A stretch of DNA of 64,000 nucleotides, taken from NCBI RefSeq assembly GCF_014851675.1, contig NZ_JACVAE010000003.1, forward strand, positions 124,001 through 188,000, in the 5' to 3' direction. Positions within the stretch are counted from its first letter, which is position 1, and each line of letters starts with the position of its first letter. Source of the stretch: Rhizobium sp. ARZ01 (GTDB taxonomy: Bacteria; Pseudomonadota; Alphaproteobacteria; Rhizobiales; Rhizobiaceae). Made by a program: the position numbers and the translations under genes. Positions 29,969 through 38,836 of the stretch are shown piece by piece. A model generated the notes under the pieces. The model was given only the letters and a program-made list of their open reading frames with translations, was not told the origin of the DNA and searched no databases.

Positions 29969-31587
29969 GCGAAGACTCCGTGGATGAACCAGCGGGGAAG
30001 AGGTGTATCGTCCCCGTAGAGGCCCTCGCGGAAAAGCCAGTAACGGCGGCCAGAATCGTCCTCGACGCGAAAATAATCCCGGGCTGGGTGGTCCTTGCCG
30101 TCGATCCACCATTCGCCGGCGATGCGTTCGGGCCCTTCCGCGCGGGTGATGCGGTGGGACCCGCGCCGCCAGCGAAAGGTCCGCGGCGCATCTTCAGGGA
30201 TACCGGCCATGGCCTCGACCGGTTCGGGCGGGGCGAGCAGGCGGAGGGGGCGGTCGCCCTGAGCGATGGCGGCCGTTGCCTGCCTTCCAAGCCCGGCGGC
30301 CTGCTTGCTGTCCAAAATATCGGTGACCGGCGACAGGACCGCTGCCCGCTCGGGCACGTGGCTTTCGGGCAGGGTGGCGGCAAGCAGGCTTTCCGGACCG
30401 AAACGGGCCACGATCCGGTCGGCAAAGGCCGAAAGCGACCGGTTTTCGCCGGCGGCGGCGGAAAAATCCTCCTGCGCGGTCTCGAACGGTTCGCCGGTCA
30501 GCACGCAAAGCCGGACGATCTCGAAACCATATCCGGCATCGAGGTCGTCATGCACGGCCGACAGCCGTTCGCGAAAGAGAAGAGCGATCCGCTCGGGGTC
30601 CCTGAGGGGCGCCGAGGTTGCTGCCTGGATGCGGAACACGCGGCCGTCAACCCGGAAAAGCAGGAGCGCAAACAGGCGCCCGCCCTCGCCGCGCCGCTCC
30701 AGCCCCTCTTTCAAGTTGCCGGCGAGATGGGCGGCAAGCGCGAGGATGTCTTCTTCGGACTGGACGGGATCGAAGAGCCTGCGCTCCGCCGATAGCATCG
30801 GTACGGCCAAGCGCGGCGAAATCGGCTCGTCCTCCAGTCCCAGTGCCTGGTCGAGCCTGAGAAGCGGCAGGGGGCCGAAGCGGCGGGCGAGCGGCGCGCG
30901 CGGCAGGGGCAGAAGATCACCGATGCTCTTCAGCCCGACCCGGTCAAGTGGCCCGATCACATCTGCCGGCAGGCGCAAGGCCGCAGTCGGCAGGCGAGCG
31001 AGCACATCCTGCGCCGCATCGATATCGATCACGCCGCCATCGCCGAAATGTGCGACCGCCCAGGACAGGCCGGCGGCGGCGGAGATCGCGCCGCGCGCCT
31101 CGATGCCGAGCGCAAAGAGGTTCGACAGAACGTTGTCGAGCAGTGCCCGCTCGCCGCCATGAAGATGGCAGCAGCCCGTAATGTCGAGATAAAGCCCGTC
31201 GGCGGCGTCGAGCGCCACCAGTGGCGTATAGCGGTCGCACCAGTCGGCGAGTGCCTCGAGCAAGGCCCGGTCGGCTGCCGGGTCGGTGGGAAGGATGTCC
31301 AGCGTCGGGCAAATGGCGCGTGCCTCGGTGACACCCTGCCCCTTGCGCAGGCCGACCCGCTCGGCCTCGCGATCCAGGAAGGAGAGCCGCATGGCATTGT
31401 CGCTGCGGCCGGCGAAGACGACGGGCGGATGCTCAGGACGCCCCTTTGAAAGCCACGATCTCCCCCAGCGCTGCCGCGCCACCCGATCGGCGGGCAGGTA
31501 GGGAAACCAGAGGCAGAGAATTCGCTGGTCGCCGCTCTTCCTGAGGAGCGATAGCGCGGGGTTCGAGGTGGTTGAAACGGCGGTCAT
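29965..31587 (-). CDS. imuB: Y-family polymerase-like mutasome protein (ImuB)
   Basis: Adaptor of the ImuA-ImuB-DnaE2 mutasome; it has a Y-polymerase fold but lacks catalytic acidic residues and links DnaE2 to the beta clamp. The 540-residue protein begins its fold with [14 protein letters not shown], where an active polymerase would have acidic metal ligands. It continues with [22 protein letters not shown] and [22 protein letters not shown]. The C terminus ([21 protein letters not shown]) is typical of ImuB. The ATG at 31587 implies a 155-base overlap with imuA in another frame; no later start fits before RILCLW. Confidence 0.92.
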   Translation of the reverse strand: MTAVSTTSNPALSLLRKSGDQRILCLWFPYLPADRVARQRWGRSWLSKGRPEHPPVVFAGRSDNAMRLSFLDREAERVGLRKGQGVTEARAICPTLDILPTDPAADRALLEALADWCDRYTPLVALDAADGLYLDITGCCHLHGGERALLDNVLSNLFALGIEARGAISAAAGLSWAVAHFGDGGVIDIDAAQDVLARLPTAALRLPADVIGPLDRVGLKSIGDLLPLPRAPLARRFGPLPLLRLDQALGLEDEPISPRLAVPMLSAERRLFDPVQSEEDILALAAHLAGNLKEGLERRGEGGRLFALLLFRVDGRVFRIQAATSAPLRDPERIALLFRERLSAVHDDLDAGYGFEIVRLCVLTGEPFETAQEDFSAAAGENRSLSAFADRIVARFGPESLLAATLPESHVPERAAVLSPVTDILDSKQAAGLGRQATAAIAQGDRPLRLLAPPEPVEAMAGIPEDAPRTFRWRRGSHRITRAEGPERIAGEWWIDGKDHPARDYFRVEDDSGRRYWLFREGLYGDDTPLPRWFIHGVFA

Positions 31588-32371
31588 CGGGGTTCCACTC
31601 CAACAGGATGCCGACGGGGTCGGCGGTCTTGCTTTTCTCCGGCGTGACGAGGAAGACGGGCTTGCCGATGCTGCCGGCAAGCGTGGTTCCGTCCGGCAGC
31701 GGGCGTTCGTTGGCGGGGGCCGGGTCGATGCGCAAGCGACAGAGCGCGCTGCTCGCCTCCTCCTCGCCAGCCTGGCGCAGTAGCAGAAGCAGGATGCCGT
31801 TCGCCCGCGCCCGCATTTGCAGCCGGCGGCTTTCGGTCAGGCCGAAGCAGGTCGGGTTGCCACGAATTTCCAGGACGACAGTGGAAAAGGCCGGCACGCC
31901 GAGCGCTGTCTCCGCCATCCACAGCGCATCCGGTACCGTGCGCGGCCGGGCGAGAAAAAAGCGCGCCGGATCGAGGCCGTGCTTCCTGAGACCGGGTGCG
32001 TAGGGCGTGCCGGCTTCGGAAAGCGCCATTGCCTGGCCGATCCAGAGCGTCGCGCCCTCGCCTCTTTCGGCCCGGTCCTGCTGGAACGCGGCAAGGGCCA
32101 AGGAGAAACCGGTTGCAGCTCCCGTATCGCGGGTCTGCGCGTTTCGGATTTCAATGAGACCGCAAGCTGGAAGGCCGCCATCGAAAACGGCTTCGAGACC
32201 GGGCGTTTCTCCGGATGCGGGTGCAGGCGGCGCGCCGTCCGGCGATTCCTGTGTATCCCATTGCCAGCGGCGCTTGCGCCGGGCAAGGCCAGGGCCGTCG
32301 GCGTTTTCGATGCGGGCGATAGCCTCACGCAGGGCAAAAAGCTGCTTCTGCGCCAGGGCAGGCGTTGCCAT
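31433..32371 (-). CDS. imuA: SOS mutasome protein (ImuA)
   Basis: RecA/SulA-like partner of ImuB and DnaE2, needed for damage-induced mutagenesis. The protein of 312 residues has a RecA-like core (LPACGLIEIRNAQ, then ATLWIGQAMALSEAG and LPDGTTLAGS), although the Walker A motif is not conserved, as in the family. The ATG at 32371 has AAGAAGGA about 9 bases upstream. An ATG 9 bases earlier overlaps that site. It is the first gene of the imuA-imuB-dnaE2 operon and has a LexA box just upstream. Confidence 0.9.
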   Translation of the reverse strand: MATPALAQKQLFALREAIARIENADGPGLARRKRRWQWDTQESPDGAPPAPASGETPGLEAVFDGGLPACGLIEIRNAQTRDTGAATGFSLALAAFQQDRAERGEGATLWIGQAMALSEAGTPYAPGLRKHGLDPARFFLARPRTVPDALWMAETALGVPAFSTVVLEIRGNPTCFGLTESRRLQMRARANGILLLLLRQAGEEEASSALCRLRIDPAPANERPLPDGTTLAGSIGKPVFLVTPEKSKTADPVGILLEWNPDDRRFNHLEPRAIAPQEERRPANSLPLVSLPARRSGGAAALGEIVAFKGAS

Positions 32372-32389
32372 GACGTTCATTCCTTCTTT

Positions 32390-32404
32390 GTTCTCGTTAT
32401 GTTC
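32390..32404. promoter_or_regulatory. LexA (SOS) box of the imuA-imuB-dnaE2 operon
   Basis: GTTC-TCGTTAT-GTTC is an exact GTTC-N7-GTTC, the direct-repeat SOS box known in alphaproteobacteria. It ends 19 bases before the imuA ATG, where it would overlap the promoter or early leader. Confidence 0.85.
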
Positions 32405-32559
32405 CAATAGATTCCAGAGCGCCGGATAAGAGTCAACGGCAATTTGCGTCTGGGTCGATCACAAAGTCGCGCGTCTGCGGAGAGGCGAAGCGCGCTTAAA
32501 ATCAAGCCATTGAAAAGAGGTTCCTTTCGGAAACGCCAAGGGAACCCCATGCCTCGAAC

Positions 32560-33027
32560 TCAAACCGGCAGCGCTGTCGTGTACTTCACGCTCTTGAGGG
32601 CAAAATGCGACGACGAGTTCGCCACAGCCTCATGGGTGAGAATGCCGTGCATCAGTAATCGCTCATAGTCACGCACGTCCGCCGCCACCACGCGCAGCAG
32701 ATAGTCCCACTCGCCCGACATCGAATAGCATTCGAGTACCTCGTCGTGGCTCTCGACGAAACGCTCGAAATCGCGCCGAGCGGCGGGATCGTGGCTTTTC
32801 ATGCGCACCTGGCAGAAGACGTTCAATCCCCGGCCGATCGCTTCCGGCTCGACCAGGCGCACCGTTTCTCCGAGCACGCCCGCCGCCTCCAGCGCCTTGA
32901 TCCTGCGCCAGCAGGAGGCACTCGAGGCGCCCACCTTTTCGGAGAGCGCTGCGTGGCTGATGTCGGCCTGGCGCTGCAGCACGCGAAGGATCTGCCGGTC
33001 GACGGCGTCAAGCTCGATATCAGTCAT
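32560..33027 (-). CDS. Lrp/AsnC family regulator, divergent from the E1/E2 genes
   Basis: Transcription factor of 155 residues with an N-terminal winged helix (LDAVDRQILRVLQRQADISHAALSEKVG; helix SASCWRRIKAL) and the RAM/AsnC ligand domain (VRMKSHDPAARRDF, then MSGEWDYLLRVVAADVRDYE). Proteins of this type sense amino acids and often control the divergent catabolic gene, as BkdR does for branched-chain oxoacid dehydrogenase. That makes the E1-E2 genes at 33154 its probable target. The ligand (Phe, branched-chain or other amino acid) is unknown. Confidence 0.92.
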   Translation of the reverse strand: MTDIELDAVDRQILRVLQRQADISHAALSEKVGASSASCWRRIKALEAAGVLGETVRLVEPEAIGRGLNVFCQVRMKSHDPAARRDFERFVESHDEVLECYSMSGEWDYLLRVVAADVRDYERLLMHGILTHEAVANSSSHFALKSVKYTTALPV

Positions 33028-33045
33028 TCACTTTCCTCCACTTAA

Positions 33046-33061
33046 TGAAACAGTCGTTTCA
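33046..33061. promoter_or_regulatory. Palindrome between lrp gene and E1 gene
   Basis: Perfect TGAAAC-N4-GTTTCA, 18 bases upstream of the Lrp-family gene, with another TGAAAC half-site at 33087-33092. This spacing fits an operator read by the adjacent Lrp protein for autoregulation and for the divergent E1/E2 operon. Confidence 0.5.
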
Positions 33062-33153
33062 ACAATATGACATGCAGGCGGAATTCTGAAACAAAATCAC
33101 GGTCAAATCGTATTATCATTTCTCATGTGATTGCTTTGCGAGGAGGACGCGAA

Positions 33154-35232
33154 ATGGCACAGGCAGCGCTGAAACGGTTCGTTCGCAATGCACCGGACGA
33201 GACGATCGACTGGAAGCGTATCGCCCACCTCGTTCAGCTTTCCCGCGCACTCGACGAGATGGAAGAGACGCGGCTGGTTCCGGAGAAAAAGGTGCTCTAC
33301 CAGTTCTCCGCCCGCGGCCACGACATGGCGCAGATCATGCTCGGTTGCCGGCTGACGGAGCAGCATGACGGCGCTTGCGGCTATTATCGCTCCCGCCCGC
33401 TGCTCCTGGCGCTCGGCGTCGATCCGGCCGAGGCGCTGGGCTCGGCCATGGGCCGGGCCGGCGGCTACTCGGATGGTCGCGATATCGGTGTGGTGTTCAA
33501 CTATCCGAACCGCAACGGTGCCTCGGCACTGCCCATGTGCGGCGGTGTGGGGACGCAGTACACGCCGACGGCCGGCTGGGCACAGGCGCTCGAATATTAC
33601 CGCACAGTGTTGAAGAGGCCGGATTACGACCGGGCGATTGGCGTCGTGCTCGGTGGCGACGGCTCGGTCGCTTCGAACGGCTTCTGGTCGGCACTCACTA
33701 TCGCCACCACGCAAGCTCTGCCGATGCTGTTCTACATCGAGGACAACGGTTTCGGCATCTCCGTGCCCTCCACCCTGCAGACCCCGGGCGGCAACATTGC
33801 CGCCAATCTTGCCGGCTGGCAGAATCTTGTGATCTTCGACGGCGACGGCTGCGATCCGGCGGAAGCCGTGCGGCTGACGGCGGAGGCAGTCGAGTTCGTG
33901 CGCGAAAGCCGCACGCCGGCGCTTCTGCGGCTTACTGTGCCGCGCCTGGAAGGGCATAGTTTCCAGGACACGCAGGCCTACAAGAGTGAGAACGTGGTGC
34001 GTGCCGAATGGGCGCGTGATCCACTGCCGCGTCTAAAGGACTATCTCGTTCCGGCGGTGATGAGCGAGGCGGAATGGCAGGCTTCCGCTGCCGAGGCCGC
34101 TTCCGCCGCTGAGGTGGCGCGCGAGGCTGCCGAGGCGCGGCCGGTTGCCGATCCGCGAACGCTCACCCGCCACGTCTTCTTCGACGGCGAGATGCAGCAA
34201 ATGGGCGGGCAGCACAGCGTCGGCTATGTTGCACCGGCAACGACCGACCAGCCTGCTGGCGACAGCCAGCGCATCAACATGGTGACGGCGATCCGCCGTA
34301 CGCTCGATCACGAGTTGACGGTCAATGAGCGCGTCGTCCTGTTCGGTGAGGACATCGGTCCCAAGGGTGGCGTGCATGCGGTCACGCTTGGTCTGCAGGA
34401 AAAGTTCGGACGCGAGCGGGTGTTCGACACTTCGCTGTCGGAAGAGGGCATTGTCGGGCGCGCCGTCGGCATGGCGCTTGCCGGCCTCATGCCGGTGCCG
34501 GAAATCCAGTTCCGCAAATATGCTGAGCCGGCTACCGAGCAGATCAACGATTGCGGCACGATCCGCTGGCGCACCAACAATCGCTTCGCCGCCCCGATCG
34601 TGCTGCGCATGCCCGGTGGCTTCTTCAAATGCGGCGATCCCTGGCACAGCCAGACAAACGAGGTCGCCTTTGTGCACCAGCCGGGCTGGCAGGTCGCCGT
34701 GCCCTCCAATGCCGAGGATGCGGTCGGATTGTTGCGGACGGCGCTGCGCGGCAATGACCCGGTGATCTTCTTCGAGCATCGCGCCATGCTCGACCATGCC
34801 TGGGCGCGTCGGCCCTATCCGGGTGACGACTTCGCCCTGCCCTTCGGCAAGGCCCGCCACACCCGCCACGGCGATGCGATCACGATTGTCACCTGGGGGG
34901 CGATGGTGCCGCGCTGCGAGGAAGCCGCGGAAGGCATCTCGGCCGACGTGATCGACCTGCGCACGCTACTGCCCTGGGACCGCGACGCTGTGCTTTCGTC
35001 CGTTCGTCGCACCCGGCGCTGCCTGATCGTGCACGAGGATCTCGGCACGGCCGGTTTTGGTGCAGAAATTTCCGCCGTCGTCGCCGACGAGGCCTTCATG
35101 GACCTCGACGCGCCCGTCTCCCGCTTGACGATGCCCGACATCCCGAGCCCGCACAATCCAGTGCTGCTCGACTGGGCCGTGCCCTCCGTCGAACGCGTCC
35201 GCGCAAAGATCCAGTCCCTGGTGGAGTTTTGA
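33154..35232 (+). CDS. 2-oxoacid dehydrogenase E1, fused alpha and beta subunits
   Basis: Thiamine-diphosphate enzyme that decarboxylates a 2-oxoacid and reductively acylates the E2 lipoyl group. The single 692-residue chain joins an E1 alpha part (about 1-340; TPP motif GGDGSVASNGFW near 168-179 continuing to YIEDNGFG near 194-201) to an E1 beta part (about 370-692; INMVTAIRRTLDHEL, VVLFGEDIGPKGG, FDTSLSEEGIVGRAVG). In bkd operons these are two genes. The ATG at 33154 follows GAGGAGGACGCGAA. The substrate is not readable from sequence; branched-chain, acetoin or aryl-pyruvate are all possible. Confidence 0.9.
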   Translation: MAQAALKRFVRNAPDETIDWKRIAHLVQLSRALDEMEETRLVPEKKVLYQFSARGHDMAQIMLGCRLTEQHDGACGYYRSRPLLLALGVDPAEALGSAMGRAGGYSDGRDIGVVFNYPNRNGASALPMCGGVGTQYTPTAGWAQALEYYRTVLKRPDYDRAIGVVLGGDGSVASNGFWSALTIATTQALPMLFYIEDNGFGISVPSTLQTPGGNIAANLAGWQNLVIFDGDGCDPAEAVRLTAEAVEFVRESRTPALLRLTVPRLEGHSFQDTQAYKSENVVRAEWARDPLPRLKDYLVPAVMSEAEWQASAAEAASAAEVAREAAEARPVADPRTLTRHVFFDGEMQQMGGQHSVGYVAPATTDQPAGDSQRINMVTAIRRTLDHELTVNERVVLFGEDIGPKGGVHAVTLGLQEKFGRERVFDTSLSEEGIVGRAVGMALAGLMPVPEIQFRKYAEPATEQINDCGTIRWRTNNRFAAPIVLRMPGGFFKCGDPWHSQTNEVAFVHQPGWQVAVPSNAEDAVGLLRTALRGNDPVIFFEHRAMLDHAWARRPYPGDDFALPFGKARHTRHGDAITIVTWGAMVPRCEEAAEGISADVIDLRTLLPWDRDAVLSSVRRTRRCLIVHEDLGTAGFGAEISAVVADEAFMDLDAPVSRLTMPDIPSPHNPVLLDWAVPSVERVRAKIQSLVEF

Positions 35233-35234
35233 GC

Positions 35235-36461
35235 ATGGCCGCGCTGATGGACGTCCAGGCTCCCCTCGAGCAGGAAGGAACAAAGGCGGTCGTGCGCGCC
35301 TGGCTGAAGCAGCCGGGCGAGGCGGTCGCCATCGACGACCCGCTGGTGGAGCTGGAAACCGACAAGGTCACGCAGGAGGTTCCTTCTCCGGTAGCCGGCA
35401 TCCTGGCGGAGATCCTGCTGCAAAGCGGCGACGATGCGGGGCCCGGCGCGGTGCTGGGGCGCATCCGCGCCGGCGACGCGTGCCGGAGCATACCAGCTGC
35501 TGCGGCTTCCCCCATTTCACATGAAACAGCGAAGGCTGTGCCCGATGTGATGCGCTACTCGCCGGCGGTACGCCACGCGGCCCTGCAATACGGCATCGAC
35601 CCGGCCACGGTCGCAGGCACCGGCAAGAACGGACGTGTGACACGCATCGACATCGAGGCGGCCTTTGCGTCACGGGCCGATGCGCCTGGTGTTACTGAAA
35701 CGCTTGCGGCTCCCCGTGCGGCGCCGCAACCGGCACCGGCTCCCACCGGCCGCGAAGAGCTCGCCGGCAGCCGAACGGTGCCGCATTCGACCATGCGGCT
35801 TGCGATCGCAAGCAACACGCTCAACTCGGTCACGGTCGCCCCACATGTCACGGCGGTGTTCGAAGCGGATTTCTCCGCCATCATGAAGCATCGCGAGGCC
35901 AACAAGGCGGCACTTGCCGCGCGCGGCATCAACCTCTCCTATACCGCCTACATCGTCGTCGCCGCCGCTGCTGCCATGCGGGCGGTGCCGGAGATCAACA
36001 GCCGCTGGCATGATGATCGCCTGGAGATTTTCGACGACGTCAACATCGGCGTCGGCACGGCCCTGGGCGACAAGGGGCTGGTGGTACCGGTAATCCGTCG
36101 GGTGCAGGACGTGTCGCTGGCCGGAACCGCAACCGCCTTGCAGGACCTGACCGCCCGCGCCCGCAGCGGCTCGCTCAAGCCCGAGGACATGCGCGGCGGC
36201 ACGTTCACCATCTCCAACCACGGCGTCTCCGGTTCGTTGTTTGCCTCGCCGATCATCATCAATCAGCCGCAGACGGCGATCCTTGGGGTCGGCAAGCTGG
36301 AGAAGCGCGTAGTCGTGCGCGAGATCGGCGGCGTCGATGCGATCCAGATCCGGCCCATGGCCTATGTCTCCCTGACGATCGACCATCGCGCCGTTGACGG
36401 CCACCAGACGAACCTTTGGCTGACCCGCTTCGTCGAGGTTCTGGAAAACTGGCCTGAATGA
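35235..36461 (+). CDS. Dihydrolipoamide acyltransferase E2 component
   Basis: Core acyltransferase of the 2-oxoacid dehydrogenase complex, 408 residues. It has one lipoyl domain with the lysine in ETDKVTQEV (K44), an Ala/Pro linker, the E1/E3-binding domain at about 98-135 (YSPAVRHAALQYG, then VAGTGKNGRVTRIDI), and a catalytic domain ending with SLTIDHRAVDGHQ. Three bases separate it from the E1 gene. No E3 (lipoamide dehydrogenase) gene follows in this window, so the complex must use one encoded elsewhere. Confidence 0.92.
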   Translation: MAALMDVQAPLEQEGTKAVVRAWLKQPGEAVAIDDPLVELETDKVTQEVPSPVAGILAEILLQSGDDAGPGAVLGRIRAGDACRSIPAAAASPISHETAKAVPDVMRYSPAVRHAALQYGIDPATVAGTGKNGRVTRIDIEAAFASRADAPGVTETLAAPRAAPQPAPAPTGREELAGSRTVPHSTMRLAIASNTLNSVTVAPHVTAVFEADFSAIMKHREANKAALAARGINLSYTAYIVVAAAAAMRAVPEINSRWHDDRLEIFDDVNIGVGTALGDKGLVVPVIRRVQDVSLAGTATALQDLTARARSGSLKPEDMRGGTFTISNHGVSGSLFASPIIINQPQTAILGVGKLEKRVVVREIGGVDAIQIRPMAYVSLTIDHRAVDGHQTNLWLTRFVEVLENWPE

Positions 36462-36633
36462 CGCGGGCCTCGGCGCCATCTTGGGCTGAGCCCGGTCTGC
36501 CGCCTGATTTGATCGGGCATGGCTCAACTTGGCCGAAAATGCCAAACCGCAAGAAATTCGCCTCGCTAGACTTACCGCGCGACCGGGCTGGTGTCCCTGG
36601 GCGCCATTTCAACAAGTCCAGAGGGAAATCACC

Positions 36634-38637
36634 ATGCCAGATCTCTTGAAGCGCACGGTCGGCCGGCTCCTGGCCGCTGCCGCCATCACTGCCGCAGGCA
36701 GCAGTGCGGCCCTGTCGCACCCGCTCGACGGGCTCTCCACCGCGGAAATCTCCGCGGTCGTCCAGATCTTGAAGGATGACGGCAAGACTGATGCCGACAG
36801 TCGCTATCCGCTGATCGAGCTGCAGGAGCCGGCCAAGGACGTCGTGCTGAAATGGAAGGAAGGCGATCCGGAAGACCGCCGCGCCGTCGTCAACGTCAAA
36901 ACCGGCAAGGGCGTGTTCAAGGGCGAGGTCGACATCACGGCCAAGAAGGTGCTGTCGTGGGAACCGGTGACCGGCCAGCCGATGCTGTTGCTGGAGGAAT
37001 TTCTAGGCGCGATGAACCTCGCCCTGCAGAATCCTGACTTCGTCGCGGCGCTGGCCAAGCGCGACCTGAAGCCGGACCAGGTGTTCTGCCTGCCGCTAAC
37101 GGCTGGTGCCTTCGGCACGCCCGACGAGGCCGGCAAGCGCCTGATGAAGGTGCCGTGCTATGTCAATCCGACCCAGAGCAACTTCTATGCAAAGCCGATC
37201 GAGGGGCTGTTTGCCACTGTCGATCTGACAAGCCAGAAGGTTGTCGAGGTCGTTGATACCGGCGTCGTGCCGGTGCCGGAAGACGGCTGGGGGTACCTCC
37301 AGGACGACATTGGCGCCCGCAAGGACATGAAGCTTGATGGGCCGATCAAGGCAGCAATCCTCAACCAGCCCGATGGTGCGAACTTTTCCGTCGATGGCAG
37401 CCTGATCAATTGGGACATGTGGAGCTTCCGCTGGCGTGTCGACAAGCGGCCGGGCGTCGTGCTCTCGGAGATCTCTGCCAATGACGGCAAGGGCCCCCGC
37501 TCGGTGCTCTATCAGGCCAATCTTTCGGAGGTCTTCGTGCCCTACATGGATCCGAGCGAGGGCTGGTACTGGCGCACCTACATGGACAGCGGAGAATACG
37601 GCTTCGGCATCTTCCTGAGCCCGCTGACCGCCGGCGTTGATTGCCCGGCCTATGCGAAATTCCTGCCGGCGGTCGTGCATGCCGATGATGGTTCACCGGT
37701 CGAGATCCCGAACGCTCTTTGCGTCTTCGAGCGCAACATCGGCGATCCGGCCTGGCGCCACTACGAGATCTTCGCGCAGACACCCGACAAGCCAGTGCCG
37801 GCGGAAGGTCGTCCGGCGACCGAGCTTGTCGTCCGCTCGGCCTCCGAGGTCGGCAACTACGACTATTTGATCGACTATGTCTTCCAGCAGAACGGCATGA
37901 TCCGCGTCATGGTCGGCGCGACCGGCCTTGATGCAGTCAAGGGCGTGGCATCCACCTCGATGAAGGACGCAACGGCGGCGGAAGACACGAAGTACGGCAC
38001 GCTGATCGCGCCGAACCTCGTGGCGCCGAACCACGACCACTTCTTCAACTTCCGCTTCGACTTCGACATCGACGGGCAGAACAACATGTTTGCCCGCACC
38101 GGTCTCGTGCCCGCGACCGCGCCTGAAGGCACGCCGCGCCGCACCTTCTGGGAGACGAAGGACGAGATGCCGATGACGGAGTTGCAGGGGCGCTACAAGG
38201 TCAACCCGGCGACACCGGCCATGTATCACGTCATGAACATGGGCAAGGAAACCAAGCTCGGCCATCATCCCGGTTACATGATCCTGCCGGAAAACAGCGT
38301 CGCCTATTCGCCGCTGGATGTGATCAACGACCCGCCGGCCCGCCGTAACGCCTATATCGAGTACACCTTCTGGAACACGGCCTACGACCCGAAGGAGCGC
38401 TATGCCGGCGGCGAATACGCCTTCCAGGGTGACGGCAAGGACAGCCTGCCGGAATGGGTGAAGAAAGATCGCAGCATCCACGACACCGACATCGTCACCT
38501 GGTACACGATGGGTTTCCACCATGTGCCGCACATGGAGGACTGGCCGGTGATGTCGACCATGTGGAAGGGCATCACGCTGATGCCGTTCAACTTCTTCGA
38601 CCACAATCCGTCGATCACGATCCGCAATCCGTCTTAG
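36634..38637 (+). CDS. Copper/TPQ primary amine oxidase
   Basis: Periplasmic enzyme that oxidises primary amines (such as phenylethylamine or tyramine) to aldehydes plus ammonia and peroxide. The 667-residue protein has a signal peptide (residues 1-28, ending AALSHP) and all cofactor residues: the self-processing TPQ tyrosine Y409 in GNYDY, the likely catalytic base D318 in YMDSGEYG, and copper ligands H467 and H469 in NHDHF, with a third near H630 in FHHVPHMEDWPVM. The ATG at 36634 starts the signal peptide after AGGGAAATCACC. It lies 172 bases after E2 and close to the paa genes, so a phenylethylamine route is a fair inference. Confidence 0.93.
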   Translation: MPDLLKRTVGRLLAAAAITAAGSSAALSHPLDGLSTAEISAVVQILKDDGKTDADSRYPLIELQEPAKDVVLKWKEGDPEDRRAVVNVKTGKGVFKGEVDITAKKVLSWEPVTGQPMLLLEEFLGAMNLALQNPDFVAALAKRDLKPDQVFCLPLTAGAFGTPDEAGKRLMKVPCYVNPTQSNFYAKPIEGLFATVDLTSQKVVEVVDTGVVPVPEDGWGYLQDDIGARKDMKLDGPIKAAILNQPDGANFSVDGSLINWDMWSFRWRVDKRPGVVLSEISANDGKGPRSVLYQANLSEVFVPYMDPSEGWYWRTYMDSGEYGFGIFLSPLTAGVDCPAYAKFLPAVVHADDGSPVEIPNALCVFERNIGDPAWRHYEIFAQTPDKPVPAEGRPATELVVRSASEVGNYDYLIDYVFQQNGMIRVMVGATGLDAVKGVASTSMKDATAAEDTKYGTLIAPNLVAPNHDHFFNFRFDFDIDGQNNMFARTGLVPATAPEGTPRRTFWETKDEMPMTELQGRYKVNPATPAMYHVMNMGKETKLGHHPGYMILPENSVAYSPLDVINDPPARRNAYIEYTFWNTAYDPKERYAGGEYAFQGDGKDSLPEWVKKDRSIHDTDIVTWYTMGFHHVPHMEDWPVMSTMWKGITLMPFNFFDHNPSITIRNPS

Positions 38638-38650
38638 GCGATAAACGTTG

Positions 38651-38673
38651 GGGCCGGTGCGTCACACCGGCCC
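38651..38673 (+). terminator. Hairpin after the amine oxidase gene
   Basis: GGGCCGGTG / CACCGGCCC with a 5-base loop, 13 bases after the stop. It lacks a T tract on the plus strand, so termination would be weak or Rho-aided. Confidence 0.5.
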
Positions 38674-38691
38674 AAAAGCTACCAGCAACAG

Positions 38692-38803
38692 CGTCATGCC
38701 GGGCTTGACCCGGCATCCAGCGCGCTCAAGTCCTTGAGCGCGAAGGCTCTTTCGCGCCGCAGACACGGCGCTGCTCGATCCCGGCTCACGGCCGGGATGA
38801 CGG
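38692..38803. repeat. RIME-like palindromic repeat, copy A
   Basis: About 112 bases made of two palindromic parts. The first is centred on CCGGGCTTGACCCGG, followed by a CGCTCAAGTCCTTGAGCGC core. A second part runs to GGCCGGGATGACGG. A close copy lies at 49855-49967. The size and two-palindrome form agree with rhizobial intergenic mosaic elements. It fills the gap between two convergent genes. Confidence 0.75.
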
Positions 38804-38836
38804 GGACTGGAGCAACCTCAAAGAGACTACTCGCCG

